A DNA stretch of 64,000 nucleotides, taken from assembly GCF_950023065.1 (NCBI RefSeq), contig NC_088679.1, forward strand, positions 9,052,001-9,116,000. The letters run 5' to 3'. The stretch is from Planococcus citri (taxonomy: Eukaryota > Arthropoda > Insecta > Hemiptera > Pseudococcidae). The notes beneath the pieces were generated by a model, which was given only the letters and a program-made list of their open reading frames with translations, had not been told where the DNA came from and did not search any database. The translations under genes and the position numbers were made by a program. This document shows positions 1 to 13,499 of the stretch, piece after piece. Position 1 is the first letter of the stretch; every line of letters begins with the position of its first letter.

Positions 1-2415
1 TTTACCTTTTTTTACGACAATGATTTTCAAATTGACAACTGAACTTGCTCAAAGTCACTGCAAGTTTATCATCAGATCATGTAAATAAGTGAAAATCTCG
101 TACAACATCGACTGACAATGAGTCGACTCTCAATCCTGCATTAGAAGCTGGTATTATTCGTCAAATGAGTACGAAGAATAATCGATCGACAAAACATTCA
201 CAGCCTCTACATTGTTTCTCTTTTCACTATTATTGCATCGTTGGAATTCAACTTCCAACAACGATGATGCCACTCGACGTAACAATTTTCCACACCAACG
301 ACACAAAGCAAGAGCAATCAACAAATACGAAACTAAATCAAGAAAAACAATCAAATCGTCGGTAACAAAAAAAAAAAAAAAAGAGAGAGAGAAAGAAAAG
401 AGGTGAGCATAAACACACGGACGCTCTATACCACTTGTCGTCTTCCTCTTTTTCCTCTTCACATTCTCTTTTCAGATCCACACAGCAAACGTAGCTTTCA
501 ATGTATAAGGCATACCAACCGTGTAATATCAAAAAGGCATTCAAGTTGGAAAAAAAATTCTCATTTTCTTTTTCATATACGAGGCGTCGTCGTATTTTTT
601 GACCCATTTTGTACCCATTCTTTGATCGATAAACATGTATTCATTACGTATACCATACACCTTCGGCTTCAGCCGTTCATACAGAATGTAAGTACACGAA
701 GTACAGAAGATAGGTATTATAGGTATGTACTCATATGCAATCCTCCTTATGGAAATAGATAAACTTTTTTGTGGAGCCACAATAAAGATTAAAAATAAAG
801 TCAATCCGAGCCAATTCATAAAAAAAATTAGTCACCAGACGAATGACGTCGAATAACTCTTCCTTTACGATTTCCATCTCAAACAGACCCCCATAATAAG
901 AATAACACTTCAACCCACTCAACATAACAAAGAATATTTCCAGATGAACAATTTTCCATATTTTTACCCAAAACGAAATCACATCGTGGTCGTTACAAAT
1001 TGACGCAATTAGAATTAGAATCTCTCAAACAACTTTTAATACGTTTGTCGAAGAAAATTAATTTCCTCGTTTCGAATACTTGCAACTAACCCAGCCAGCG
1101 ACAATGCTGCAAGAACACAAAAGTAAAAGGAAAACTTTCGCGACCTAAGGGGAACAGGGATAACTAAGTGGAGAAAGAGAGGACGAAGAATAGAAAACGG
1201 GACACCCAAGACACCGTATAGACAACCGCTATATCTGTGCTAAAAGGAGGGGGGAGGGGGTAAGCGACTAACCAGTTAAATATATCGAATCGAAGAGAAA
1301 ATAATTAGAATAAACTTTTCTACAGACCAAGGCGACTTCGACGACGGTAAAGATGTCCTGTGCTCGAAAGGCAGGAGGAGGGAGGGGGTATAAAAGCTCA
1401 GTTATAATATGCGGGGATGCTAAACGGACGTTTCGAACAAGTTTACAACTTACCCAAATAGTTTACACGAAACTTCCGCCCGGCCAAACGTTAAGTCCTG
1501 CAGGTTTTCGCGGGTTCCCGTTCCCAGATCCTTATAATATTCCAGCGGTGGAGTGTGAAATACTAGATGAATAATGAACGGAGTGCAGAAAAGGAGGGAC
1601 ACGGTAGAAAGAGCGCAGAAATTTAGCCATCGTCTTCGTCGTCGTACTTTGTCCCCTTCCATCTTTATTTTTTGGATTACAGACTTGCTCGTGCAGTTTA
1701 TCGTCTTGAGTCTTCTTTGAGAATGTTAAAATGCTGTTATATTCTCCGATCCACTTTCCAGCATGGATGTTCTGCTTTGACCCCTCCATCTCCCGCCCTC
1801 CGCACGAACATAATTTCCAACGAAGACGCCTTAAAGGGTACGACGATATTGTTGGTACCGATAAATCGTTTATAATGCAGAAAGAGAAGGAGTGAGGATG
1901 AGAGGTAGGTAGTTATCGAGGATCTTAAAGTTACGGTGTAATTTTATTTTCTTCGAGTGAAATTTTGAGAATTTGGAAAATGAGTAGGTAATAATTTTAC
2001 ACTATAAAGAGAGAAAAAAGGGATAGGTACGGCTGGAGAAGAAAGAAAAGAACTCATTGCAAGTGAAATGCGTACGTATATCTATACTTATGTGTAGAGC
2101 TAATTATAGACGATCATATCGAAGAAAAATTACCACCATTTCCGAACCGCGAATCTTCAATTAAATACTCAGCCAGACTTCATAATATGTCCAGTCTATA
2201 AAGGGAGACAGGAGAAGAAAAAAGAATAAAGAAAGACGAGGGGTAAAATCAAATGAAATCGAAACCATAGAACGGGAGGGAGAGGGGGAAAATTTGACGC
2301 TCGCGATTCCCAACAGTTTCCGCGACAGCCTTTCATTATCGGTTGGTTTTCGTGTGTTTTTGACAGGCGTAGAAAAAATTCCTGGCTTTTTTCCTGCTCT
2401 TAAGAAATAGACATC
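1..2415. other. No gene recognised
   Basis: This is AT-rich sequence with A/G and pyrimidine runs (for example an A run near 366-380 and G-rich patches near 1245-1260 and 1375-1388). Short open frames exist on both strands, but none has recognisable domains or splice-bounded structure. A TATA-like octamer (TATAAAAG) lies at 1389-1396 after a G-rich run, without a convincing transcript behind it. Confidence 0.6.
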
Positions 2416-2577
2416 AGGTTTGTTCGTTTTTATTACTCGGTCTAACCGGGTCTACACTTTCCTTACTCTCCTTACTCCGCTCTCCACTTTTTACCCCTGA
2501 TTTAACCAAAGACCTATAACAGGTCTCTGGATTTAACCTTACCCGGGTGAGAAACCTGGTTAAAAACGAACAAACCT
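2416..2577. mobile_element. 162-bp MITE with 17-bp perfect terminal inverted repeats
   Basis: The left end reads AGGTTTGTTCGTTTTTA and the right end is its exact reverse complement (TAAAAACGAACAAACCT). The interior repeats AGGTCT/GGTCTAAC and TTTAACC in both orientations, so most of the element could fold. There is no coding capacity and no clear target duplication, so the superfamily is unassigned. Confidence 0.75.
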
Positions 2578-3084
2578 CTTCAAAGACGAGAGTGTTAACA
2601 CGTCATTAAGAAACACAAAAGAAATCGCTTCCGCGTCACGTCACGTCACTTCGTCTCACTTCACCTTACGTCTCTTCGCCAATTCGTAGCATATATTCGT
2701 GGTATTGCTATACTCGTATCTTTGGTATAGTATAGGTAAATATGTTATGGTATTTTATAATGATACGTCATATTCTCGTTTTCGAACCGTGTAGGGGAAA
2801 TATCTCCAATTTAGACTTACTAAACGAATACGTCTTGATAATATATTGGTATGTATTTCAGTACCTATACATATAGAAACTGGGTGTAGCAAAAAGAATA
2901 AAACACTCACACATTATGCGTGAGAATACCGACTTTTCGTTCAATATGCAATCTCTTGAGAGCGAATCGATTCACTTTTTGTGAAACGTTTGCATAGAAA
3001 TCGATCTGCTCACAAGCTAAGCGAATCGAAACAAATCATTCACAAATGATTGACAATTGAATAAATTTTTTATGTACTTCTAGG
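2578..3084. other. No gene; short CACGT repeats and lead-in to satellite
   Basis: Around 2634-2670 there is a short run of CACGTCA/CACTTC repeats. From about 2930 the sequence already contains degenerate pieces of the neighbouring satellite (GAATCGATTCAC, AATCATTCACAAATG), so the array probably decays into this flank. No coding feature seen. Confidence 0.5.
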
Positions 3085-5190
3085 TTAATCGTTCGCGAAC
3101 GAATTGAGTAATTTTTGGTGAATCATTCGGGAAGGAATTGATTAATTGTTGATGAATGATTCGCAAACAAATTGATTATTATTACTGAATCATTGACGAT
3201 GAACGAATTGAATAATTTTTTGTGAATCATTCGCGAACGAATTGAACAATTGTTGGTGAATCATTCGCGAACAAATTGAATAATTTTTGGTGAATCGTTC
3301 GCGAACGAATTGAATAATTTTTGGTGAATCATTCGCGAACAAATTGAATAATTTTTGGGTTTTATTGAGTAATTTTTGGTGAATCATTCGCGAACGAATT
3401 GAGTAATTTTTGGTGAATCATTAGCCAACAAATTGAATAATTTTTGGATTTTTGTGAATCATTCACGAACGAATTAAAAATATTTTTTGGAGAACCATTC
3501 GCGAACAAATTGAGTAATTTTCGGTGAATCATTCGCGAACGAATTGATTAATTTTTGAAGAATCATTCGCGAACAAATTAAATAATTTTTGGTGAATCGT
3601 TCGTGACCAAATTGAATAATTTTTGGATTTTGGTGAATCATTCGCGAACAAATTGATCAATTTTTCGAGAATCTTTTGCGACCAAATAGATCAATTACCT
3701 ATTAATGATGGTGAATCATTCGCAAACGAATTGAGTAATTTTTGGTGAATCATTCCGGAACAAATTGAACCATTTTTGGTGAATCATTCGCGAACAAATT
3801 GAATAATTTTTGGGTTTTATTGAGTAATTTTTGGTGAATCATTCGCGAACGAATTGAGTAATTTTTGGTGAATCATTGGCCAACAAATTGAGTAATTTTT
3901 GGATTTTTGTGAATCATTCACGAACGAATTAAATATTTTTTGGAGAACCATTCACGAACAAATTGAGTAATTTCTGGATTTTTGTGAATCATTCACGAAC
4001 GAATCAAATATTTTTTGGAGAACCATTCGCGAACAAATTGAGTAATTTTTGGTGAATCGTTCGTGACCAAATTGAATAATTTTTGGAGTTTGGTGAATCA
4101 TTCGCGAGCGAATTGAATATTTTTTGGTGAATCATTCGCGAACAAATTGATCAATTTTTCGAGAATCATTTGCGACCAAATTGATTAATTACCTATTAAT
4201 GATGGTGAATCATTCGCAAACGAATTGAGTAATTTTTGGTGAATCATTCGCGAACAAATTGAACCATTTTTGGTGAATCATTAGCGAACAAATTGAACAA
4301 TTTTTAGATTTTGGTGAATCATTCGCGAACAAATTGAATATTTTTTGGTGAATCATTTGCGAACAAATTGAATATTTTTTTGGTGAATCATTCGCGAACA
4401 AATTGAGTTATTTTTGGTGAATTATTAGCCAACAAATTGAATAATTTTTGGATTTTTGTGAATCATTCGCGAACAAATTGAATATTTTTTGGTGAATCAT
4501 TTGCGAACAAATTGAATATTTTTTTGGTGAATCATTCGCGAACAAATTGAGTAATTTTTGGTGAATCATTAGCCAACAAATTGAATAATTTTTTGGATTT
4601 TTGTGAATCATTCGCGAACAAATTAAATATTTTTTGGTGAATCATTCGCGAACGAATTGATAAATTTTTGGATTTTGGTGAATACCATTCTCGACCAAAT
4701 TGATTAATTTTTGGAGAATCATTTGCGAACGAATTGAATAATTTTTGGTGAATCGTTCGCGACCAAATTGAATAATTTTTGGTTTTTGGTGAATCACTCG
4801 CGAACGAATTGATAAATTTTTGGATTTTGGTGAATCATTCGCGAACGAATTGATTAATTTTTGGTGAATCTTTTGCGAACGAATTGAATAATTTTTGGTG
4901 AATCGTTCGCGACCAAATTGAATAATTTTTGGATTTTGGTGAATCATTCGCGAACAAATTGAATATTTTTTGGTGAATCATTCGCGAACGAATTGAATAA
5001 TTTTTGGTGAATCGTTCGCGAACAAATTGAATCACTTTTGGAGAATCATTCGCGAACGAGTTGATTAATTATTAGGTATTGGTAAATCATTCACTAACGA
5101 ATTGAAAAATTGTTGGTGAATCTGAATCTTTCGTGAACGAATTGTTTCGTACATATAAGTCACTCCCTCGTGAACGAATTAATTCATTAA
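3085..5190. repeat. Satellite array, ~34-bp unit centred on TTCGCGAA
   Basis: About 60 head-to-tail units with consensus GGTGAATCATTCGCGAAC followed by AAATTGAATAATTTTT, roughly 34 bp. Variant units carry a ~7-9-bp insertion (GGATTTT) and are about 41-43 bp. Nearly every unit retains the palindrome TTCGCGAA or a one-base variant (TTCGCAAA, TTAGCCAA, TTCGTGAC). Long stop-free frames on the - strand, rich in FANDSPK-like peptides, arise from the repeat itself and are not genes. Homogeneity is highest in the middle and falls at both edges. Confidence 0.95.
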
Positions 5191-8100
5191 TTAATTAATC
5201 ATTCGTTCACGAATGATTCGCTAAAAATGAGTCGATTTGTATTTGTAACGGTTCTTTCATAAAATTAATCGAAAAGTACGTGAAAAACAATTAAAAAAAT
5301 TTCTCGCATTCATTTCCTCAACTGCAGTCGTATTCTTAGCTTTATTAGAAATACAATCAAACGAATCAAATACTCGTAGTGCGATCCTTCGAGGAAGAGA
5401 ATTTTCGGAAATTTAAGGTACGAGTACACACGAGAACGCTGCAGCAGCATCAAAATGCGGTGTAACGTTCAGAATATGAAAATAATTTAACACACACGAG
5501 CTGAATAGCTGCATAAGGGTATGCTCGTGTACGTAATAAAGTTATTCAAGAAGGAAATGCGACGAATGGAGGAAGATGGGTAGGGTAACGATGTGACCAA
5601 ACCAAATATCCACCATACATAATATTTTGGGGGCTCGAAACGGGTCCAAAAATATACGCTCTGCTACCGTCATCGGCCATAGCAGATGCAGCGACATCAA
5701 CATGGGATGACCGAGAGAGTATATGAGGGGGTTACCAGGGGTCGTGGTGTCGTACTCGTCGAATATTAAAGATACAACTACACTCTCTTGCTACTCGTAT
5801 GCCCAACTATACTGCGAAAACGTTCGCGTACCGTACACGTGTAAAATGTACTAAAGTGACCGACCATTTTGCGAAACAGCATTTTTGCCGCCTTAATAAT
5901 TCAATATAAAATGCTGGTCATGTTTTGGTAAATTGGTATATGGAACTCGTCGATGCCGCCGTTGCTCTGGACAAAAGGTTACTAGAACAACGTATTATAT
6001 TGTATGTACTCGTAGGTACTCCTACTCACTACTCTGAGAGTAGCTCAATTCTGTATCCTGTATCTTGTGCAGTTGTTCCCGAGCATATGAGTGGATTACG
6101 TACACGAAAGGGCTGCTTCGTCTACTATCGTCCATCACTACTTATTTTTGTCGAAGATATTTGTGTTGGCAGCTTCTGTATAGGTACCTATTTGTAAATT
6201 CGTGTTAAATGGTGCAAAATTAAGTAGGTACACAAGAGTACAAATAAAAGGTGGAAAATTAATAAATAAAGCTGATGATGTTTTCAGCTGGATGGATTAT
6301 GAAAAGAGACGATGCGTTTTTTCCAACTCTGGGTATACTTAAAGCATTTAGCAGAGTTTAGCTACTGCTATAATACAGTGATGCTTAAGCAATACAGTAG
6401 ATAGGTACCTACGTTTACGAAATCTGCAGCAAAAGCGAGAAGAAATCGAGGGAAAATTGATGAAAAAAGAGCTCTTTTTGCGAAGAATTCTCACGTGCTG
6501 AAGGTCAAGTGCCTCAGCTTTCTATAATGGAAAAGTTTTAATTAATTTTGTAATACGATAGTATACTCGTACAACGAAGGCGAGGTGAAAAAACATTGTT
6601 TCGTGTCCTTTGCTAATTTCTATTACGAAAAAAGTACTCATCTATAGCATCTAGATACCTATCTACTCTTTTTTCACGATAAATGTAGTTGATGAGAGAA
6701 AGAGAAGGTGTAAAGGGAGAAGAAACAGGCACTATAATCGAGTTAAAACGATTACACGTTCAGTTTAAGATCGAGTATTTTTTTTACAGTAAAAATCTAG
6801 TGCTAGGATTTTCGATTTCCTATACATATTTTTGAGCACTTCCAGCTCCATTTACTCATCAATTCGAGTTCTAAGAACTGAACACGTGCTAAGATACTCG
6901 TATAGAGAATTTTTCTACCAGCAGCATTAAAAAATATTTTTTGGTGAAATTTTTAAATTTTGGTACTTTGAACATCTTGAAAATGCCAACATGGCTATAA
7001 AAAGTTCAAAGCATGGGAACATTCGAGTCCCTCTCTTCTCAACTCTCCACAAGTCCCTGATGCTCAACTGTCTCCTCAATATTAGTACGATACTCTTTTC
7101 AAATCTTGATCAAAAAATTTCCTAAATTGATCGATTTTTTTAAATTTTGGGATACATGACACCCCCCTCCCCCTTCTCACAAATGAGTCCCTTACAGATG
7201 AAAATGTTTTTCCAAGATTTATTTTCATGCATTTGTAACGTCATAAAGAAGTCAATTCTCTATTTCCAAGAAATTAGATACCCTGCAGAAAATCACTGAT
7301 GACCTGATGAGACTTTCCATATTGCTTTTATTCAAATTTCTGCAGCTTATCATTGAAATTTTCAAATCAATTTTAATTGTTTTTTTTTTTCATATTTTAA
7401 AGTTCTTGTACCAAAACATAATACTCGATCATTCAATTTCTATCCTCAGAACCATCTTCGTAACAAAAAATATAAACCAAGAAATTACTCGACCCATTCC
7501 TTTCCTCGATCTCGAATAATTCTCGCAGACACGCACCAGGGTACAATAACTCGTAAAATACGATAAAAAATTCACCATCACCGAGAAGTTAAGCAACCTC
7601 CGGTGACATGGCATGACACACGAGCTCGTATACATCGAAACTGTGAGAAAGTTAACGAGTTTTGAAATCTGTTTTTCATCAACGTGTGTATTCTTCTTAC
7701 TATTTCTTACATACAGTTTGAAAAGCTGCGATATATGAACATCTGAACACACACACTTAGATATATTTGCAATTCACAAAGAAGCTAGCGAAAAAGCAAC
7801 GAATAAGAAAGAAACTTTTTCGTTGCGCGGTATTTGCACAAATTAGTGTAAAAGAACGAACATCCAGAGAGTCAGACGAGTTCTACAACATCTAAACGCC
7901 CTCATATGCATCACGTATAAATTCTCGAGAATAAATTTTTAATAAATGCGAAAATATTCAGAAAACATTCGGGTGCGGTTCCTCAATTCTTAAGACCGAT
8001 CTCAATTCCTTTCATTTTGTCAGTAAGTTCGTCACTATTTTCATGACCCCTTATACCATACTTCAAATTTTAATCAAATTAAAAAAGAAAAAAAATTGAA

Positions 8101-9104
8101 AGGCTGCGTAAGTTGAGAGACAGACGTGAAAGAAAACCACAACATAACATTTCTATGTAGGTACGAATCAAGTGCAAAAAAAATACAGATTACGTTTTGT
8201 TTTGAAAAGGACGAGGGCGATGAAAAAAAAAATGAATAAATAAAGGAAAGAGGATAAGTTTATGGGATGAGGGATTCTCGTATAATATTTGAATGGAATC
8301 GAAACGGAGAAGAGCTACAGCCATAAGATAAAAGGTGTGAAAGGAGGAGAAGGAGTGTGAGGTCGACGTAACCGTAGCTGGGCAAAAGTCTCGGTATTTT
8401 ATTTTGTTTACATCACCTTTGTTTTATGAGCGTGTGTTGACGGGGCTGCAGTACTATACGATGAAGGCGAGACGAAATTGAAATGGAAGGTATTGCGAGA
8501 AATATTTTTATTTTTTGCTGTTTTTTTTTTTACAATCGTTGGAATGTCAACGAATGAGCGTACATACGAAAGAGAAATAGGGGATGAGAAAACTCCTAGG
8601 TATTGTAGGTACACATACAACTTCGTCTTAAAATGTATTTCCCACGAGTTCGACGAGAATATTTTTCAATTTCTGCGGTATACGCTGTTACGTGTAGGGT
8701 GGTGAGTTACCGAGTAGATGTGTGGTATACTATGTAACCAATATCGTAAAAAATATAGTATAATAATACAGAACCATCCGGCAGTACGAAGGGGAGAGTT
8801 CGTGGTTACGAAGTAAAAAGAAAACGTGAAAGGTGAAAGCTGCAAAACAAGGAACGGCGAGTAAAAAAAAAAACAAATGAGCTGAGCAGAACAGTTGATA
8901 TGAGGAAATATGCCTTCATCGCCTTAGCGATGATTAAATTAATCATCACCCTAGCGAGGATTAATAGCATAACTCCCTTATACTGCAAGTATGGTAATGT
9001 GATAACTCCTACTACATTGCTACTCCTACTACTAGGTACATTTTTATGACAATTCAATGTCATCGATATCCGCATCCGCGGCAAGCGCATCGAACGATGC
9101 ACCT
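5191..9104. other. No gene recognised
   Basis: AT-rich, low-complexity DNA without recognisable domains, RNA genes or element ends. Small features are two copies of the palindrome AGGTACCT (6182 and 6403), poly-T runs (7380-7390, 8520-8532), and a perfect 17-bp palindrome (ATGATTAAATTAATCAT) at 8930-8946. Short open frames here look random. Confidence 0.5.
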
Positions 9105-10955
9105 ACGACTATAAATAGAGCAACACGGCCGCGAGCCAAACTAGTTATATTTAAAATGGGTTGAAATACCAATCAAGTTGTATTTCCCTGTAAATGAACT
9201 TGATCTTGGATTCGGTGATCGCGAAGCTGGTTCTTGGTCAAAAAGTGACTTTATGTAGATACGAGCGGATGAGGTCCCCCTAGTGGGACACTCATCCCCT
9301 TTTATTCAAGAATCACCCACTTCTATAGTGGATAAAATGTTTCTCGTTTTCGTGATTTAAATAATCGATCGAATTTAATCGCGTTCTCAATGGGTATTCT
9401 CCGATCCTGCTAGCCATCGGAAATACTTCTCGTCAGAAAAGGTACCTCGTGTAATACATTTCTGCCGCCGGGCCTAGTGGACAGTATATGTGCCTGGTGA
9501 GAAAGTCACCATTTATTCCGAAACTGCATACAGTTTCAAGGGTATGTAATTACCGTCTATTATCCATTAAAGTATATTAATTATAGTCTAATTCATTAAC
9601 GCGAGTCGTAAAGTAGAAGCCAGAGCTTTTATTTATTATAAAATACCTAACCCTATAGTTATTTTATACTCCATGACCTCTTTGATGTGTATTTTTCTAA
9701 GGGTGTGATTTAATACCACGACAAAAAAGGGCGTCAGCACGACAAGCATAGGCACTTTCACGCCAGAAAAATCATTACCACGACTAAATCGGAAATTCCC
9801 GACAATAAAGAGCTTACCCCGACATAAAAGGTACTCCAACGACAAAATAATGTATCAAACGACGAATTAAAAAATTCACGACATTTTATTACTTTCAACT
9901 GCTATATAAGGCAATGCACGACAAAATTTTTCTATCAAAAACAGGCATTTCACCGACAAAAATTAATTTTTGAAAAATATAAAAATTACATTGAAAAATA
10001 TACAAAGAAACGAAGTAGGTATGTAGAAAATTGCTGTTTATAGAAGTAATGTTTTGTGGATTTTGATGGGCGACTCCTCTTCCTCTTTTGACCTCAGGGA
10101 GGAAGCGAAAGGGGGCTAAGGGGTGACAGTAAGCACCCCTCCGGTTCCGCAAAAGTAGGAAAAACTTGGGGAATTGTAAGAAATTCCAGAAAGTTTGGAA
10201 AATACAAAAATTCCAACAATATTTTAGTTTCAGTTTTCAAAAATTCAAATTTTTTACAATCATGTATTAAATTATCTTTCATTTGCCGACAAAATCACCG
10301 ATCTTATCCTCAAAATTCACATTTTTTCCCCTAAGCTTTCATCCTCGCTTCGCTTAGGCCAGTTTGGTTCTCTTCTACTGAGTTACAATTTCACTCAAAT
10401 TTTTTTGAAAGAAACCCTCTGTTGATTATTTGTCAAAATTTGTACAAAATTATAACTGTAAAGTCGTTAATTTAACCATAATCGAACTGATAATGTTCTG
10501 TCGTGTATGAAATTATTTTGGCGTGAATACTGCTTATTTCGTTTTTAAATTGTAGTCGTTCAAAAATACTTTTTTGTCGATCTTCATCTGGCGTGAAACC
10601 TCATCATTTTTCGTCGTTCATTCATACTTTATGAACGAAAAAATGCTTGTCGTGATGACGCCCTATTTCGTCGTGCAAAAAATATTTCCCCTTTTTCTAA
10701 TATTATTTCTGATTAACAATAAACATATTATCACTTTCGTGTAAATAGTATGAGTTTTATTGGTGATCGGAGATTATTGCTGTGAAGGGTAGATGGTATG
10801 ACTGAAACCTCTCCAAGTATTGAGCTATCCTGGGCAAGGTTAATATTCCCTACCTAAGGGAATATTTCTTAACTTAATCACGTAGGTAGGAATTCAGGTA
10901 ATTTCTCTCTCACCAAGTTATGCCAGATCTCACTCTATCACAGTAAGAAAAGATC
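9105..10955 (+). repeat. Diverged LTR-like repeat, copy A (interrupted)
   Basis: The flanks of the 9701-10691 insertion resemble the sequence at 38.49-39.61 kb in overall layout. The best match is the right part: a short hairpin ATTCCCTACCTAAGGGAAT near 10850, matched by ATTCCTTTCCTAAGGAAT near 39488. Both copies end in pyrimidine-rich sequence with CA (CTATCACA here, ATTACA there). A TATA-like TATAAATAG lies at 9111-9119 and AATAAAC near 10722, as in an LTR. I could not define the 5' end or a target duplication, so the solo-LTR reading is tentative. Confidence 0.35.
9701..10691. mobile_element. 991-bp non-autonomous Mutator-like element with phased ACGAC array
   Basis: The element begins GGGTGTGATT and ends ATATTTCCCC, flanked by a perfect 9-bp direct repeat TTTTTCTAA (9692-9700 and 10692-10700). 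A subterminal inverted repeat carries GGGCGTCA then CACGACAAGCAT on the left, with the inverse on the right (10645-10670). In the left arm the core (A/C)CGAC starts at 9718, 9739, 9760 (as ACGCC), 9780, 9799, 9819, 9839, 9859, 9878 and 9918, about 20 bp apart with one slot empty. The right arm carries GTCGT/GGCGT on the opposite strand at looser ~14-23-bp spacing. There is no transposase frame. GGG ends plus a 9-bp duplication fit Mutator-like elements; that assignment is inference. Confidence 0.8.
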
Positions 10956-12997
10956 AAAAATATGCATCTACTTACAATCCAAAAAAAGAAACTATCGGAT
11001 TCTAGGTTTCAAAATTTTTAGGCTTAGCTCGAATAAGGTCTAAAAATAGCAAAAACTTTCATCGTGAATTTTTAAAAATTAAAGGGCCAAAAATAAAAAA
11101 AAATTCAATGAAACCGATTTTGAAAAAATTGTTGAAACCACCTCCAATCGACTCAGAGTGATGAAATGAGAGATTTTACAATCGATTCAGAAGGTCATTT
11201 CAGATTTATAAGTTAATTTAGTGAAATTTTTATTTTTTTTTCATTTTTGCCCCTTTGATTTTCAAAAATTCACCAAACGTCTAAAAATGTTTTTCAGCGC
11301 ATAAAATTTTGGGTGGTGGTGTGCTTTTGCATAATCTTTCGATTTAGCTCTGTCCTGCCTGGTTCAAAAACTTTTTCCTAGTTGGAATACTTTTCTTGTC
11401 AGGCCACAACCAGACGTGTTTTGAAAACTCAGAAATTCGCATACCCCTACTTATTATATAATTTCAATTTCACCTAAACTAAAAATTCCAAAATCTCAAC
11501 CTCTGAAAAAAAAACCGAGACGAAAATGTCCACCAAAATAATGAAACACTTAAACGACACACGTCTACGAACCATAATTCTAGCTTTTTACAAGCCCATA
11601 ATATCAAAGAGAATTTTATTAAAAGGCATGGTTCGAGTTAAATTTAATTTTCGATGCAAAATCGACAACACAACGCGACGTACGATTAACCAAACATTAT
11701 TTTCCATGACGAGAGACTACAATGTAACGTGGCTGGTTTTACTCGTTTTTCGTGCAATATGGTTAGCTATTCGGTGTTTTTGCTCTTTGCAGGTTCGCAC
11801 ATGTAGGTAGTCAAAGGTATACGTAGGTATAGGTGTGTGGTTTTAATTACCAGAACGAGACTTCCACCTATGTATAGTTTGTAACCTATGATGTATACGT
11901 CGTGTCTCGTCTCGTCGGCGGTTAAGGCTTACGTTTTTGATTTTATTCGCAGAAATAATAGCGAGTGAAAAGCTAGCTGTGTGGTATAATTCATGTACCT
12001 ACTATGTGGGGATAACAAAATTCATACCGGGCTTGGTTTGGTAGAGATGATGTTAATATGATTCTATATGTGTTAAATATTCAGTCGAACGTAATTAAAC
12101 GTGACCTCAGTTTTCGTTCGCGATAATGTTTGCAACAGAGTTGGAGTTTTCCTCATTGTTGGTTGGTCGTTACTCGTTATTATTTTTATCTGCATTGAGA
12201 GATGTAGCAGGGGTTGAAATTTGGGTGAAGAAGTTGGCGTACTTTTACTAATGGATGCGTTGGATATTCGTGAATATTGAAATTTGAAAATATCTAAGAA
12301 TGAATCACTCGTGTATTCAAACGCGATCTAGTTTATGAAGAATTGGGCAATTTTTTCTTAAATTTGATTGTACGAGTACAACAAACTATACCTACTTATA
12401 AAACGTGTAAGAAAAAAAAAAGAGAAAAATCAAGTAAACGGTATCTTCCTTCCTTCCATACCTTTTCGCCCAATATGCGTAGTTCTGGCTGAGCGTATGT
12501 TTGTAGCGTACTGTGCATTACGCAGGCCTACATAGTGTAGTGGAATCATGCACACGAAAAAATACTTAAACGTGCTCTGAATATGACCGAGTTTATTTGT
12601 AGTGTAACTTTTTGTTGTGTATTACGATGATGATGGGAAGGTGCAGCATTGCTTGCTTTTTCCTATACTACGTACAGAATGTATCTTCATCTTCCTTCTT
12701 CTCATCCTTCTCCTGCTGCTGTAGGATGCGTGTGTGAAATTTTTTCGAGAGACCATAGGCTATACGAAACTTTAATAAAGGCACGAAAGGCATCGAATGT
12801 CTCTATTTGTATTTTTGTATGTTATCGGCGTACTTATGTATCGTCGAGTTTGTAAATTTATGGATGTGGTACTCTTATGTGATTTTAAATTGAACATGTG
12901 TTCTTCGTTGCTTTAGTACCTATACTCGTATGTATGTTTGAAAAGGAGCTTCCCCCCCCCCCAAAAAAAAGAAAGAAAGAAAGAAATTGATAGAATT
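10956..12997. other. No gene recognised
   Basis: AT-rich sequence with many weak short frames. The longest (about 94 codons at 11526-11810) has no recognisable motif or splice context. A C-run followed by an A/G-rich tract lies at 12951-12985. Confidence 0.5.
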
Positions 12998-13095
12998 TGA
13001 CCAAATTCAGCAGAGATCATCATTTTGAATTGAAAATTACTCGTGAAAAATTTTAGTTCTGGAAGTGCTCCTGGAGGGGGAGACATGGACTCTCA
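12998..13095 (+). repeat. Dispersed repeat, partner of 29285-29378
   Basis: The stretch starting TTTGACCAAATTCAG and running through AAATTTTAGTTCT to AGTGCTCCTGGAGG matches, in reverse complement and with several substitutions, the segment at 29285-29378. The family is unknown and there is no coding capacity. Confidence 0.6.
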
Positions 13096-13499
13096 AAGAA
13101 AGGGTATTTTTGAAAAAATCGTGTTTTTTCGTTCCTGTCACTATCCATCCTGTTTTAGGGAAAATGGTTCAGTTCCAAATAAAAGTATTTGAAAGTCTGC
13201 GTCGATCCATGCTATTTTCGTCAAAATCCAAGACTTTTTTTAAGGTTCTACCGAGTGGTTGAAAATTTAAAAAATATTCATTTTTGGATTTTGTGTTTTG
13301 AAAATTTTTTTTCTTTGCAAACATTTTGCATTAATTTAGAAAAAATACTGAAAAATATAACTCTTTAAATTGAGGAAATATTTAGGAACGCAGTAATGCC
13401 AATTTTTTTGTCATAATTGCCAATTCAGAAAAATTGAGAAAATTTCATAACTTTTTGGCTGTTTTTCTCAATTTTTTGAAATTGTTAATACTACTTACC

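Noticed and set aside
1389..1425. TATAAAAG box after a G-rich run
   Set aside because: No convincing initiator, 5' exon or downstream gene could be recognised.
3190..5035. Several long - strand open frames rich in FANDSPK-like peptides
   Set aside because: They arise from the 34-bp satellite, which has few stop codons in that orientation; all three frames give the same peptides in rotation. Not genes.
3085..5190. Regularly spaced repeats suggestive of a CRISPR array
   Set aside because: Units are contiguous tandem copies without unique spacers, and the context is eukaryotic.
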